Assembly: GCA_905221605.1 (NCBI GenBank)
Contig: CAJNDS010002424.1
Location: 7,501-71,500, forward strand
DNA length: 64,000 nucleotides
Source: Symbiodinium natans
Taxonomy: Eukaryota > Sar > Dinophyceae > Suessiales > Symbiodiniaceae
Direction of reading: 5' to 3'
The translations under genes were made by a program, and so were the position numbers. Positions 44,700 through 55,076 of this stretch are shown here, piece after piece. Each line of letters begins with the position of its first letter. Position 1 is the stretch's first letter. The notes under the pieces were generated by a model. It saw only the letters and a program-made list of their open reading frames with translations, did not search any database and was not told where the DNA came from.

Positions 44700-44932
44700 G
44701 CTAGTATAAGGGCGAACAATCCCAACCTAAACCCCGAAACCCTGAACCCTAAACCCCTAAACCCCTAAACCCCCAAACCCCTAAACCCCTAAACCCCTAA
44801 ACCCCCAAACCCCAAACCCTAAACCCTAAACCCTAAACCCTAAACCAACCCCTAAACCCCTAAACCCCAAACCCCAAACCCCAAACCCCTAAACCCTAAA
44901 CCCTAAACCCTAAACCCTAAACCTCTCCTACC
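44700..44932 (-). repeat. CCCCTAAA octamer and CCCTAAA array
   Basis: Octamers with an extra C (CCCCTAAA, CCCCAAA) alternate with standard heptamers over about 230 bp, leading into the satellite block. Confidence 0.85.
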
Positions 44933-44954
44933 ATATAATTATAAACCTTAATGG

Positions 44955-45335
44955 TATTCGTGGGCAAGGCCCAAATATTCGTGGGCAAGGCCCAAAGATT
45001 CGTGGGCAAGGCCCAAATATTCGTGGGCAAGGCCCAAAATCCGGATTTTGGGCCTTGCCCACGAATTTTTGGGCCTTGCCCACGAATATTTGGGCCTTGC
45101 CCACGAATTTCTGGGGTTGCTGGTTCGTGGGCAAGGCCCAAAACTTCGTGGGCAAGGCCCAAAATTTTTGTGGGCAAGGCCCAAATATTCGTGGGCAAGG
45201 CCCAAATATTCGTGGGCAAGGCCCAAATATTCGTGGGCAAGGCCCAAGTATTCGTGGGCAAGGCCCAAATATTCGTGGGCAAGGCCCAAGTATTCGTGGG
45301 CAAGGCCCAAAAATTCGTGGGCAAGGCCCAAGGCC
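44955..45335. repeat. 21-bp satellite with an internal inversion
   Basis: Units of TTCGTGGGCAAGGCCCAAAT plus one base run in plus orientation (4 copies), switch at a perfect palindrome (CCCAAAATCCGGATTTTGGG at about 45,034-45,053) to three inverted copies, then return to plus orientation for about ten copies. The unit itself contains the near-palindrome TTGGGCCTTGCCCA. Six-frame ORFs such as PTNIWAL repeats are artefacts. Confidence 0.9.
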
Positions 45336-45399
45336 CACAATGCCCTTGAGACCCTAAACCGTTGAGCCCCTAAACCCTTGAGACCCTAAACACTTGAGA

Positions 45400-46665
45400 C
45401 CCTAACTAGGGTTTCAGGGCCTCAAGGCCTGGCGTTTAAGGTTTCAGGGCCTCAAGGGTGGCCCCAAGGCATGGCGTTTAGGGTTTCAAGGCCTCACGGC
45501 CTGTGTTTAGGGTTTCAGGGGCTCAGGGCCTGTGTTTAGGGTTCCAGGGCCCAGCGTTTAGGGTTTCAAGGCTTCAGGGCCTGTGTTTAGGGTTTCAGGG
45601 CCTCAGCCTGTGTTTAGGGTTTCAGGGCCCAGCGTTTAGGGTTTCAAGGCCTCAAAGCCTGTGTTTAGGGTTTCAGGGCCTCAGGGCCTGTGTTTAGGGT
45701 TTCAGGGTCCAGCGTTTAGGGTTTCAGGGCCTCAGGGCCTGTGTTTAGGGTTTCAGGGCCCAGCGTTAGGGTTTCAAGGCCTCAGGGCTGTGTTTAGGGT
45801 TTCAGGGCCTCAGGGCCTGTGTTTAGGGTTTCAGGGCCCAGCGTTTAGGGTTTCAAGGCCCTCAGGGCCTGTGTTTAGGGTTTCAGGGCCTCAGGGCCTG
45901 TGTTTAGGGTTTCAGGGCCCAGCGTTTAGGGTTTCAAGGCCTCAAAGCCTGTGTTTAGGGGTTTCAGGGCCTCAGGGCCTGTGTTTAGGGTTTCAGGGCC
46001 CAGCGTTTAGGGTTTCAAGGCCTCAGGGCCTGTGTTTAGGGTTTCAGGGCCTCAGGGCCTGTGTTTAGGGTTTCAGGGCCCAGCGTTTGAGGGTTTCAAG
46101 GCATCAGGGCCTGTGTTTAGGGTTTCAGGGCCTCAGGGCCTGTGTTTAGGGTTTCAGGGCCCAGCGTTTGGGGTTTCAAGGCTTCAGGGCCTGTGTTTAG
46201 GGTTTCAGGGCCTCAGGGCCTGTGTTTAGGGTTTCAGGGCCCAGCGTTTAGGGTTTCAAGGCTTCAGGGCCTGTGTTTAGGGTTTCAAGGCCTCAGGGCC
46301 TGTGTTTAGGGTTTCAGGGCCTCAGGGCCTGTGTTTAGGGTTCCAGGGCCCAGCGTTTAGGGTTTCAAGGCTTCAGGGCCTGTGTTTAGGGTTTCAGGGC
46401 CTCAGGGCCTGTGTTTGGGTTTCAGGGCCCAGCGTTTAGGGTTTCAAGGCTTCAGGGCCTGTGTTTAGGGTTTCAGGGCCTCAGGGCCTGTGTTTAGGGT
46501 TTCAAGGCCTCAGGGCCTGTGTAGGGTTTCAGGGCCCAGCGTTTAGGGTTTCAAGGCCTCAGACCCTCAGGGCCTCAGGGCCTGTGTTTAGGTTTCAGGG
46601 CCCAGCGTTTAGGGTTTCAAGGCCTCAAGGCCTGTGTTTAGGGTTTCAAGGCCTCAACGCCGTGT
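45400..46665 (+). repeat. Telomere-derived higher-order satellite
   Basis: Units of about 29 bp combine GTTTAGGGTTTCAGGG with CCTCAGGGCCTGT, and alternate with shorter units ending GGCCCAGC, giving a higher-order repeat of roughly 80 bp repeated some 15 times. Each unit keeps one intact GTTTAGGG. Not a CRISPR array: there are no unique spacers. Confidence 0.85.
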
Positions 46666-47308
46666 TTTTTTCAAGTTTTTCAGGGTTTTTCAAGGTTTTT
46701 CAATGTTTTTTAAGGTTTTTCCATGTTTCTTCGGGTGTTTTCCGGGTTTTTCTGAGGAAGGGCTGCCCCCGCGACCTTTTCACAGCTTAATTTCGGTCAA
46801 GGGGGGTCGTATTTTTGGATTTTAAAGGCAAAATAGTCTTTGGAGACCCTCCTTGCCTCAAACTCCGACCCCCCCTTGAGAGGGAAAGTTTGCCTCAAAA
46901 AACACCCCAAAAGGGACCTCAGGCTTGGCCTAGACCCGCAATGAAAATGCGAATTTTTAGTACTGAAATCGAGGGTTCTGGGTGGCCTCTCGTTTTCTGG
47001 GTTTTTGTGTTTTTCAAGTGTTTCAAGACTTTTCCGCGACCTTTTTCACAATGATTTTGGTCAGGGGGGGGGGGTCATTTTTCGATTTTAAAGGCAAAAC
47101 AATCTTCGGAGACCCCCCCTTGCCTCGAACTCCGACCCCCCCATGAGGGAAAATTTGCTTCCAAAAACACCCCAAATGGGGGGGGACCCCAGGCTTTTTT
47201 TTCTCTCCTTCTTTTTTTCAGGGTTTTTTCATTTTTTTAAATTTTTTTCAAGGTTTGAGCCTCAGTTTAGGATTTCAAGACCTCAAAGCCTCGCGTGGTT
47301 TAGTATCT

Positions 47309-47476
47309 CCACCTCCTCGTTTGTTAAGTGGAAGTCATTCATTTTGTTATTGAACCATCCTAATAAAAAGAAGAAACTTTTATTTCTTAATGTTATGGGA
47401 ACTTCGGGTGGGTGGGTATTTTTCGATGTTCTAAACACAGAGCCTAAACGAGAAACTGCTCGACCAGGAGCTCTTG
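47309..47476. repeat. Array-adjacent module, copy 1
   Basis: An AT-rich segment containing TTAATGTTATGGGAAC and GGGTGGGTGGGTATTTTTCG runs straight into a CCCTAAA array. It is duplicated at 54,209-54,381 with a single-base length difference in a T run. More diverged relatives lie at about 1262-1352 and 50,490-50,580, each also ending at a CCCTAAA array. Confidence 0.8.
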
Positions 47477-47622
47477 AACCCTAAACCCTAAACCCTAAAC
47501 CCTAAACCCTAAACCCTAAACCCTAAACCCTAAACCCTAAACCCTAAACCCTAAACCCTAAACCCTAAACCCTAAACCCTAAACCCTAAACCCTAAACCC
47601 TAAACCCTAAACCCTAAACCCT
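47477..47622 (-). repeat. CCCTAAA array
   Basis: Twenty-one almost perfect units. Confidence 0.95.
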
Positions 47623-47838
47623 CAAGACAAAATAAATAGAAATTGTATGTGGTATCGTTCTGAATTTTCAAGATATTTGTCTAAACAGCTGACATACAGA
47701 GTTTAAGTAAATTAATCCAAAGCGCCTGGGAGACCAAATGCTCAATTTACTTAAACCTCTGGAGCCAACTTAGGCTACACGTCAAGCCCACAAATGAGGC
47801 CCGAAACTCGACCCTCCATCCCAAATTAGACCGCTGGG

Positions 47839-48785
47839 CCCCAAACCCCCCAAAACCCCCCCCAAAACCCCCCCAAACCTCCCCAAACCCCCCCCCCAAA
47901 CCCCCCCCAAACCCCCCCCAAAACCCCCCCAAACCACACAAACCCCCCCAAACCCCCCCCGCCCCAACCCCCCCAATACCCCCCCAAAAAAACTCCCCCA
48001 ACCCCTCCCAAACCCCCCCCAAACCCCACCCTAAAACCCCAGAAATCTCCAAAACCCCAAAGCGCCTGCCCCCCCCCCCCCCAGCCAGAGCGCCCCCCCA
48101 AAACCCCATCAAAACCCGCCCAAAACCCCAACCTCCCCAAAACCCACCCCCCAAAACCCCCCAAAACCCAAAACCCCCCTAAACCCCCCCAAACACCCCA
48201 AAACCCCCCCAAAAACCCCCCCCCAAACCCCCCCCAAACCCAAAAACAAGACAAAAAAACCCCAAAAACTCACCCCAAACCCCCCAAAACCCCCCCAAAC
48301 CCACCCCCAAAAACCCCCCAAAACCACCCACTTCCCAAACACCCCCAAAACCCACCCAAACCCCCCAACCCCCCAAACCCCCCCCAAACCCCCCCACCCC
48401 AAACCCCGCCCACACCCCCCCCCCAAAAACCCCCCACCAAACCCCCCCCTACAACCCCCCCCCACCAAAACCCCCCAAAACACACCAAAACCCCCCAAAA
48501 CATTCCCCCCAAACACCCAGAAACCCCCCCCAAACCCCCCAAACCCCCAAACGCCTCCAAACGCCCCCAAAACCCCCAATACCATAAACCCCCCCCAACC
48601 CCCGAAAACCCCCCAAAACCCCCCGAAAACCCCCAGGTCCAAGCGCAGCCCCAACCCCCAGCCTCCCAGCCCCCCAGCCCCCCAGCCCCAGCCCCAAGCC
48701 GCCCCCCGCCACCACTCCCAAGCCCCTCAGCCCCCCAGCCCCCCAGCCCCCCAAGCCCCCCAGCCCCCCTCCCCCCTCCCAAAAA
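47839..48785. repeat. C/A-rich tract, about 950 bp
   Basis: The plus strand is almost entirely C and A (CCCCCCAAAACCCC-like), so the minus strand is G/T with continuous G runs and extreme G-quadruplex potential. The last 150 bp add CAGCCCC units. Very long Gly/Trp/Phe minus-strand ORFs (up to 225 codons) arise because G/T-only codons exclude stops. Confidence 0.9.
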
Positions 48786-48807
48786 TGAAAAGCATAGTTC
48801 CAAAAAA

Positions 48808-48926
48808 CAAAACGTTTCGGTCAAAACGTTTCGGTCAAAACTTTCGGTCAAAACGTTTCGGTCAAAACTTTCGGTCAAAACGTTTCGGTCAAAACTTTCG
48901 GTCAAAACGTTTCGGTCAAAACTTTT
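48808..48926 (+). repeat. AAAACGTTTCGGTC tandem repeat
   Basis: Alternating AAAACGTTTCGGTC and AAAACTTTCGGTC units, 13-14 bp each, about nine copies. Confidence 0.9.
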
Positions 48927-49114
48927 TGGGACCCAAACCCTATACAATTTCTATAAACCCTAAACCCTAAACCCTAAACCCTAAACCCTAATCCCTAAAC
49001 CCTAAACCCTAAACCCTAAACCCTAAACCCTAAACCCTAAACCCTAAACCCTAAACCCTAAACCCTAAACCCTAAACCCTAAACCCTCTCTTACTATGTA
49101 TATTTAAACCCTAA

Positions 49115-49990
49115 TGACCTTCGTGACCATGTTGTTTTTTTTCTGGGCCCTAAACCCTGACCCCCTTCGTGACCAAATGGTTTTTTTCCTGGGCCGTGCC
49201 TCCAAAAACACCCCAAATGAGGGGGACCCCAGGATCGGCCCGGGGCCCAGTTCAAAATGCGATTTTTTAGTACTGAAATCGACGCTTCTGGGTGGGCTCT
49301 CGTTTTCTGGATTTTTGATCAAAACCGAGCCTTTGGGCCCTAAACCCTGACCCCCTTCGTGACCAAATGGTTTTTTTTCCACCCGGGGGGGCCCTAAACC
49401 CTGACCCCCTTCGTGACCAAATGGTTTTTTTCCACCCGGAGGGGCCCTAAACCCTGACCCCCTTCGTGACCAAATGGTTTTTTTCCACCCGGGGGGCCCT
49501 AAACCCTGACCCCCTTCGTGGGCAAATGGTTTTTTTCCACCCGGGGGGGCCCTAAACCCTGACCCCCTTCGTGACCAAATGGTTTTTTTCCACCCGGGGG
49601 GGCCCTAAACCCTGACCCCCTTCGTGACCAAATGGCGTGACCAAATGGTTTTTTTCCACCCGGGGGGGCCCTAAACCCTGACCCCCTTCGTGACCAAATT
49701 GTTTTTTTCCACCCGGGGGGGCCCTAAACCCTGACCCCCTTCGTGACCAAATTGTTTTTTTCCACCCGGGGGGGCCCTAAACCCTGACCCCGTGACCAAA
49801 TGGTTTTTTTCCACCCGGGGGGGCCCTAAACCCTGACCCCCTTCGTGACCAAATGGTTTTTTTCAATTGAGGGGGGGGGCCCTAAACCCTGACCCCCTTC
49901 GTGACCAAATGGTTTTTTTCCACCCGGGGGGGCCCTAAACCCTGACCCCCTTCCCTGACCCCCTTCGTGGGCAAATGGTTTTTTTCCACC
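49115..49990 (+). repeat. ~53-bp satellite containing CCCTAAACCCTGACCCC
   Basis: About 13 units carry CCCTAAACCCTGACCCCC, TTCGTGACCAAATGG, a T7 run and CCACCCGGGGGG. The first two copies are separated by one unit of the 0.1-1.2 kb family (49,217-49,335). Each unit includes two telomeric heptamers. Confidence 0.9.
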
Positions 49991-50039
49991 CGGGGGGGCC
50001 CTGGATTTTTGACCAAAACCGAGCTTCACGGCTTCAGGA

Positions 50040-50372
50040 TGTCACTTTCTGTCAAGGTTTTTTCAAAGTTTTTCCGTGTTATTTTAAGTTTTTCCAATGT
50101 TTTTCAGGGTGTTTCAGGGTTTTTAACCCTCAATTCTGATGGCGGGCCACCCCTGCGACCTTTTTCAGCCTAGTTTTGGTCAAGGGTGGTCTTTCAATTT
50201 TAAAGGCAAAATCGTCTTGGAGACCCCCCTTGAGAGGCTTCCAAAAACACCCCAAATGAGAAGGGACCCCAGGATCGGCCCGGGTCCCAATTAAAAATGC
50301 GATTTTTTAGTACTGAAGTCGACGGTTCTGGGTGGCCTCTCGTTTTCTGGATTTTTGACTCAAACCGAGCTT
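50040..50372 (+). repeat. Dispersed TTTTTCAAGG family unit
   Basis: A unit of the family described at 120-1170: T-rich decamers, then GGACCCCAGGATCGGCCCGG and GGTTCTGGGTGGCCTCTCGT. Confidence 0.75.
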
Positions 50373-50580
50373 CCTCCAACTCCGACCCCCCTTAAGAGGG
50401 AAAGTTTGCTTCCAAGTGTTAGATTTTAGGTTTTGGGCGGACTTTTGAGCTATAAGCCTACTGAAAATGTATTGAATGATCTTTGTATTTTCTCAATGTT
50501 ATGGGTTTCTTGGGTGGGTGGGATTTTTTTCCAATGCTTGACAAGCTGCTCGACTAGTGAATGCTCGGACTTGAGATGCT

Positions 50581-50834
50581 AAACCCTAAACCCTAAACCC
50601 TAAACCCTAAACCCTAAACCCTAAACCCTAAACCCTAAACCCTAAACCCTAAACCCCTAAACCCCTAAACACCTAAACCCTAAACCCTAAACCCTAAACC
50701 CTAAACCCTAAACCCTAAACCCTAAACCCTAAACCCTAAACCCTAAACCCTAAACCCTAAACCCTAAACCCTAAACCCTAAACCCTAAAACCCTAAACCC
50801 TAAACCCTAAAACCTTAAACCCTAAACCCTAAAC
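50581..50834 (-). repeat. Long CCCTAAA array
   Basis: About 36 units with a few octamers (CCCCTAAA, CCCTAAAA) and one TTAAACC; the longest array in the window. Confidence 0.95.
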
Positions 50835-50841
50835 TAAGTGA

Positions 50842-50985
50842 GGGGTCGCTTCCGTCGAGCGACAGACCCCGAACGCTCGGCCGAGGGCCTTACAGCCCGA
50901 GCGCCCAAGCGAAAAGAGAAACGGAAAGGTGAGGGTTAAGCCTCACCGTCTGTCCTGGACAGGCCAACGGACATCGGCCTTTTTT
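50842..50985 (+). ncRNA. Hairpin-rich segment with T6, possible Pol III RNA
   Basis: Three strong stem-loops follow one another: GGGGTCGCT pairing with AGCGAC and CCCC (50842-50870), CGCTCGG with CCCGAGCG (50874-50903), and GGTGAGG with CCTCACC around GTTAAG (50928-50947). A small TGTCC/GGACA helix and then TTTTTT at 50980-50985 follow. The first 120 bp are duplicated at 52,880-53,001 with hairpins 1 and 3 intact and hairpin 2 still able to pair. I cannot assign a known RNA family and see no convincing A or B box. Confidence 0.35.
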
Positions 50986-51184
50986 ACGACAACGTCAGTA
51001 CTCGGCTAAGGGATGGCCGGCGTAGCTAAAGTATAACCCCAAATCGTAACCCTTTGCCTCTGGAGGTGGTTCAGGGTTTTGGGTTCAGGGTTTGCCGGGC
51101 GCCCCCCGTTTCCTGGCCCCTGGCAGCTGGATTCCTGGACCAGGAGGCTGGCGAGGGGTCCAGGCAGGCTGGGTGCTCAATTTC

Positions 51185-51650
51185 GATTTTCCGCCGGGCC
51201 CCATCCCCGACCAAGGGCCCCCCGGGGCCCCGGGCCAAGGGCCCTTGGGGCCAAGGGCCCCACGGGCCAAGGGCCTCCCGGGCCAAGGGCCAAGGGCAAG
51301 GGGCCCGGGTCAAGGCCCCTCCAGCCAAAAGCCCCCCCCGGGCCAAGGGCCCTTCGGGCCAAGGGCCCCCGGGCCAAGGGCCCCGGCCACCCGGGCCAAC
51401 CGCCACCAAGCCAAGGGTCCCCCGGGCCAAGGGCCCCCCGGGCCAAGGGCCCCCACCGCCTGGCCAAGGGCTCCCCCAAACCCCGCCAAAAAAGGCTCCC
51501 TGTGCCAAGGGCCCCCCGGGCCATTGGGCCCAGGCCAAGGGCCTCCCAGGCTTTTGGAAGGGACCCCAACAAGGGCCCAAAACTCCCCCCAAACAAAGGC
51601 CCCCCCCCACGAAAGGCTCTCGGGCCAAGGGCCCCCCACACCAACACCCT
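51185..51650. repeat. GGGCCAAGGGCCCC satellite, block 1
   Basis: Tandem units of about 15-18 bp built on GGGCCAAGGGCCCC with variable C runs. Open in several frames on both strands only because of composition (Pro/Ala/Gly/Lys ORFs of about 200 codons). Confidence 0.85.
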
Positions 51651-51699
51651 TGCAGGGAATCGCACGAGCCCCCAACAAGCGCCAAGAGCCACCAAAAGG

Positions 51700-52565
51700 C
51701 TTCGGGGACCCCAGGATGCCCGTACCCGCAATGAAAAATGCGATTTCTTGGTAGTGAAATCGATGCTTAATTGAGGCCCTTAAAGAAGGGGAATCCAAGA
51801 GCAGACACAGAGGGTTTCCCTGACCTTCAAATAAATAAGGGCCTCTACGGGCCCTGACACGCCGAAGGCCCGAAAAGGGCCGAGGCTACCCCCAACCCCA
51901 GCTTAAACCCTAACAGCGCAACTTTAAAAACATCAAAGCAAGCATCAGAGCACAAGAAAGTACGGGCCCTAACGTGCCGAAGGCCCGAAAAGGGCCGAGG
52001 CTACCCCGAACCCCAGCTTAAACCCTAACACCGCAAAACCCTGCCAAGGCCTTCAAGCAAATAAGGGCCTCTACGGGCCCTAACTTGCCGAAGGCCCGAA
52101 AAGGGCCGAGGCTACCCCGAGCCCGAGCTTAAACCCTAGCGATTGAAATACTCATTGGCGAAAAACTCATTAATAAGTTCCCTGACCTTTAAATGAATAA
52201 AGCCTCTACGGCCCCTGACACGCCGAAGGTCCGAACAAGGCCCCGAAAGACCCCAAGAGCCACCAAAATGCTTCAAAAGGCTTCAAAAGGCCCCCTAAAA
52301 GAAGGGGGACCCCAGGATGCCCGTACCCGCAATGAAAAATGCGATTTCTTGGTAGTGAAATCGATGCTTAATTGAGGCCCTTAAAGAAGGGGAATCCAAG
52401 AGCAGACACAAAGGGTTTCCCTGACCTTCAAATAAATAAGGGCCTCTACGGGCCCTGACACGCCGAAGGCCCGAAAAGGGCCGAGGCTACCCCCAACCCC
52501 AGCTTAAACCCTAACAGCGCAACTTTAAAAACATCAAAACAAGCATCAGAGCACAAGAAAGTAAA
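51700..52565. repeat. ~600-bp complex repeat units 1 and 2
   Basis: A segment from GGACCCCAGGATGCCCGTAC through GGCCCTTAAAGAAGGGGAAT to CATCAGAGCACAAGAAAGTA occurs at about 51,708-51,964 and 52,308-52,563. The shorter motif GCCGAAGGCCCGAAAAGGGC recurs inside and between units. Confidence 0.85.
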
Positions 52566-52682
52566 TTCCATAAACCCTAAACCCTCCTTGAGTATAGTTT
52601 GGGTGGCCGGGGTGGGTTGACGGGCAACGCGAGCGCGCGGCCCGGGGTGTTTCACACCCGAGCGCGCGCCCTCCCCTGACAC

Positions 52683-52880
52683 ACCCTAAACCCTAAACCC
52701 TAAACCCTAAACCCTAAACCCTAAACCCTAAACCCTAAACCCTAACCATAAACCCTAAACCCTAAACCCTAAACCCTAAACCCTAAACCCTAAACCCTAA
52801 ACCCTAAACCCTAAACCCTAAACCCTAAACCCTAAACCTTAAACCCTAAACCCTAAACCCTAAACCCTAAACCCTAAACT
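52683..52880 (-). repeat. Long CCCTAAA array
   Basis: About 28 units with rare variants (CCATAAA, CTTAAA). It joins directly to the second copy of the hairpin-rich segment, just as at 50,834. Confidence 0.95.
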
Positions 52881-53001
52881 AAGTGAGGGGTCGCTTCCGT
52901 CGAGCGACAGACCCCGAACGCTCGGCCGAGGGCCTTACAGCGCGAGCGCCCAAGCGAAAAGAGAAACGGGGAAAGGTGAGGGTTAAGCCTCACCGTCTGT
53001 C
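52880..53001 (+). repeat. Second copy of the hairpin-rich segment
   Basis: Matches 50,834-50,954 with a few changes (GCGCGAGCG for GCCCGAGCG; GGGGAAAGG for GGAAAGG). The match stops before the T6 run, where the GGGCCAAGGG satellite begins. Confidence 0.8.
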
Positions 53002-53400
53002 GGGCCCCGGGCCAAGGGCCCCCCGGGCCAAGGGCCCCCAGGGCCAAGGGCCCCCCGGGCCAGGGGCCCCGCCCGGGCCAAGGGCCCCCCCCGCCGAGCC
53101 AAGCGACCAGGGCCCCAGGCGCCAAGGGCCAAGGGCCCCGGCCCCCCGGGCCAAGGGCCCTCCGGGCCAGGCCCCCCGGGCCAAGGGCCTGGGCCAAGGG
53201 GGGCCCCCGGTCCGGGCCAAGGGCCCCCCGGGCCAAGGCCCCCGGGCGGGCCCCCGGGCCAAGCCAAGGGCCCCCGGGCCTCGGGGCTAAGGCCCCCCCA
53301 ACCAAGCCGCCAAGGGTGCCCGGCCAAGCGCCTCCTGGGCCAAGGGCTTTGAGGGCCAATAGGTCCCTGCCAGGCAAGGTCCCCCAGGCCAAGGGGCCCT
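53002..53400. repeat. GGGCCAAGGGCCCC satellite, block 2
   Basis: Same unit as 51,185-51,650, here directly joined to the truncated hairpin-rich segment. Confidence 0.85.
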
Positions 53401-53404
53401 TGCC

Positions 53405-54108
53405 GGCCAAGGAAACCCTGACACCGCAAAACCCTACGACGGCCTTCAAGCAAATGAGGGCCTCTGCGGGCCCTAACGTGCCGAAGGCCCGAAAAGGGCC
53501 GAGGGTACCCCGAACCCCAGCTTAAACCCTAACACCGCAAAACCCTACGAAGGCCTTCAAGCAAATAAGGGCCTCTACGGGCCCTAACTTGCCGAAGGCC
53601 CGAAAAGGGCCGAGGCTACCCCGAACCCGAGCTTAAACCCTAGCGATTGAAAGACTCATTGGCGAAAAATTCATTAATAGGTTCCCTGACCTTTAAATGA
53701 ATAAAGCCTCTACGGCCCCTGACACGCCGAAGGTCCGAACAGGCCCCGAGAGACCCCAAGAGCCACCAAAATACTTCAAAAGGCTTCAAAAGGCCCCCCT
53801 AAAAGAAGGGGGACCCCAGGATGCCCGTACCCGCAATGAAAAATGCGATTTTTTGGTAGTGAAATCGATGCTTAATTGAGGCCCTTAAAGAAGGGGAATC
53901 CAAAAGCAGACACAAAGGGTTTCCCTGACCTTCAAATAAAAAATGCCCTCTACGGGCCCTGACACGCCGAAGGCCCGAAAAGGGCCGAGGCTACCCCCAA
54001 CCCCAGCTTAAACCCTAACAGCGCAACTTTAAAAACATCAAAGCAAGCGTCAGAGCACAAGAAAGTAAATTCCATAAACCCTAAACCCTAATAGAGTATA
54101 GTTTGGGT
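53405..54108. repeat. Complex repeat unit 3
   Basis: Third copy of the unit at 51.7 and 52.3 kb (main match about 53,809-54,066), preceded by GCCGAAGGCCCGAAAAGGGC-containing subrepeats. It ends at the assembly gap. Confidence 0.85.
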
Positions 54109-54208
54109 NNNNNNNNNNNNNNNNNNNNNNNNNNNNNNNNNNNNNNNNNNNNNNNNNNNNNNNNNNNNNNNNNNNNNNNNNNNNNNNNNNNNNNNNNNNN
54201 NNNNNNNN
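54109..54208. other. Assembly gap, exactly 100 N
   Basis: A run of 100 N, the conventional length for a gap of unknown size. Sequence continuity and distance across it are not established. Confidence 0.99.
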
Positions 54209-54381
54209 CCACCTCCTCGTTTGTTAAGTGGAAGTCATTCATTTTGTTATTGAACCATCCTAATAAAAAGAAGAAACTTTTTATTTCTTAATGTTATGGG
54301 AACTTCGGGTGGGTGGGTATTTTTCGATGTTCTAAACACAGAGCCTAAACGAGAAACTGCTCGACCAGGAGCTCTTGAACC
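54209..54381. repeat. Array-adjacent module, copy 2
   Basis: Nearly identical to 47,309-47,482, differing by one T in a homopolymer, but followed here by only about three CCCTAAA units. Confidence 0.85.
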
Positions 54382-55076
54382 CTAAACCCTAAACCCTAAA
54401 CACCAGGCCCTGCAGAGCGCCTTTTCGCAACCTCGGGCTTCATGGACATGACGAGGCAGCGCAGGAGATCGCGAGGACGCGCAGGAGTTGTCCCAAAGAA
54501 AGGCCCCCCCAAACCACAAAAAAAAGAAGAAAGAAACTGAGCCCTAAACCCTAAACCCTAAACCCTAGCCCTAAACCCTAAACCCCAAACCCTGGGAATC
54601 TGAACCTGCAACACGCCCTGCCGTAGACCTGTGCCCGGATCAGGCCCCAAGAACCCGGCCCCAACCAATCTGTGGACACATTTTTCTAAGAGGCATACCG
54701 ACCACGTGCAACCACCTTCATGATCCTTTCAGCTATAAGTAGCTGGAGCCGCAGTGGTGGCGTAGTTGAAACGAATTTCGAGTTAGGGGGTTTAGGGGGT
54801 TTAGGGTTTCGGGTTTGGGGTTTAGGGTTTAGGGTTTAGGGATACCCCATGAACAAACTCTGAAGAAGTCACAAGTCGCGGAGAGCGGCTTGCAAGACGA
54901 TGTGCAGAGGGCACTCAGAGTACCTCTCACGCTTGAGGAAAGAAGGACAGGAACAAGAAGGGTTTAGGGTTTAGGGTCTAGGGTTGAGGATTTAGGGTTT
55001 CAAAGGGCTTAGGAAAGGAAAACTAAACCCAAAAAGGGGGCATGAAGGCCTATGCTATGTGCTAGAAAAAGGCCAC

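Noticed and set aside
44917-45365. Six overlapping ORFs with repeats such as PTNIWAL and VGKAQIF
   Set aside because: The 21-bp satellite has a length divisible by three, so every frame without a stop stays open.
45400-46665. Regularly spaced repeats considered as a CRISPR array
   Set aside because: Units are contiguous with no unique spacers and no cas genes; the sequence is eukaryotic satellite.
47747-48947. Very long minus-strand ORFs rich in Gly, Trp and Phe
   Set aside because: They lie on an almost pure G/T strand where stop codons cannot form; several frames are open at once and no domain is present.
51054-51798. ORFs of about 150-230 codons rich in Pro, Gly, Ala and Lys on both strands
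   Set aside because: They translate the GGGCCAAGGGCCCC satellite in up to six frames; this is composition, not coding.
52874-53453. Long ORFs on both strands in satellite block 2
   Set aside because: Same satellite artefact as block 1.
54103-54291. ORF running across the N gap
   Set aside because: More than half of it is undetermined sequence; the remainder is the duplicated array-adjacent module.
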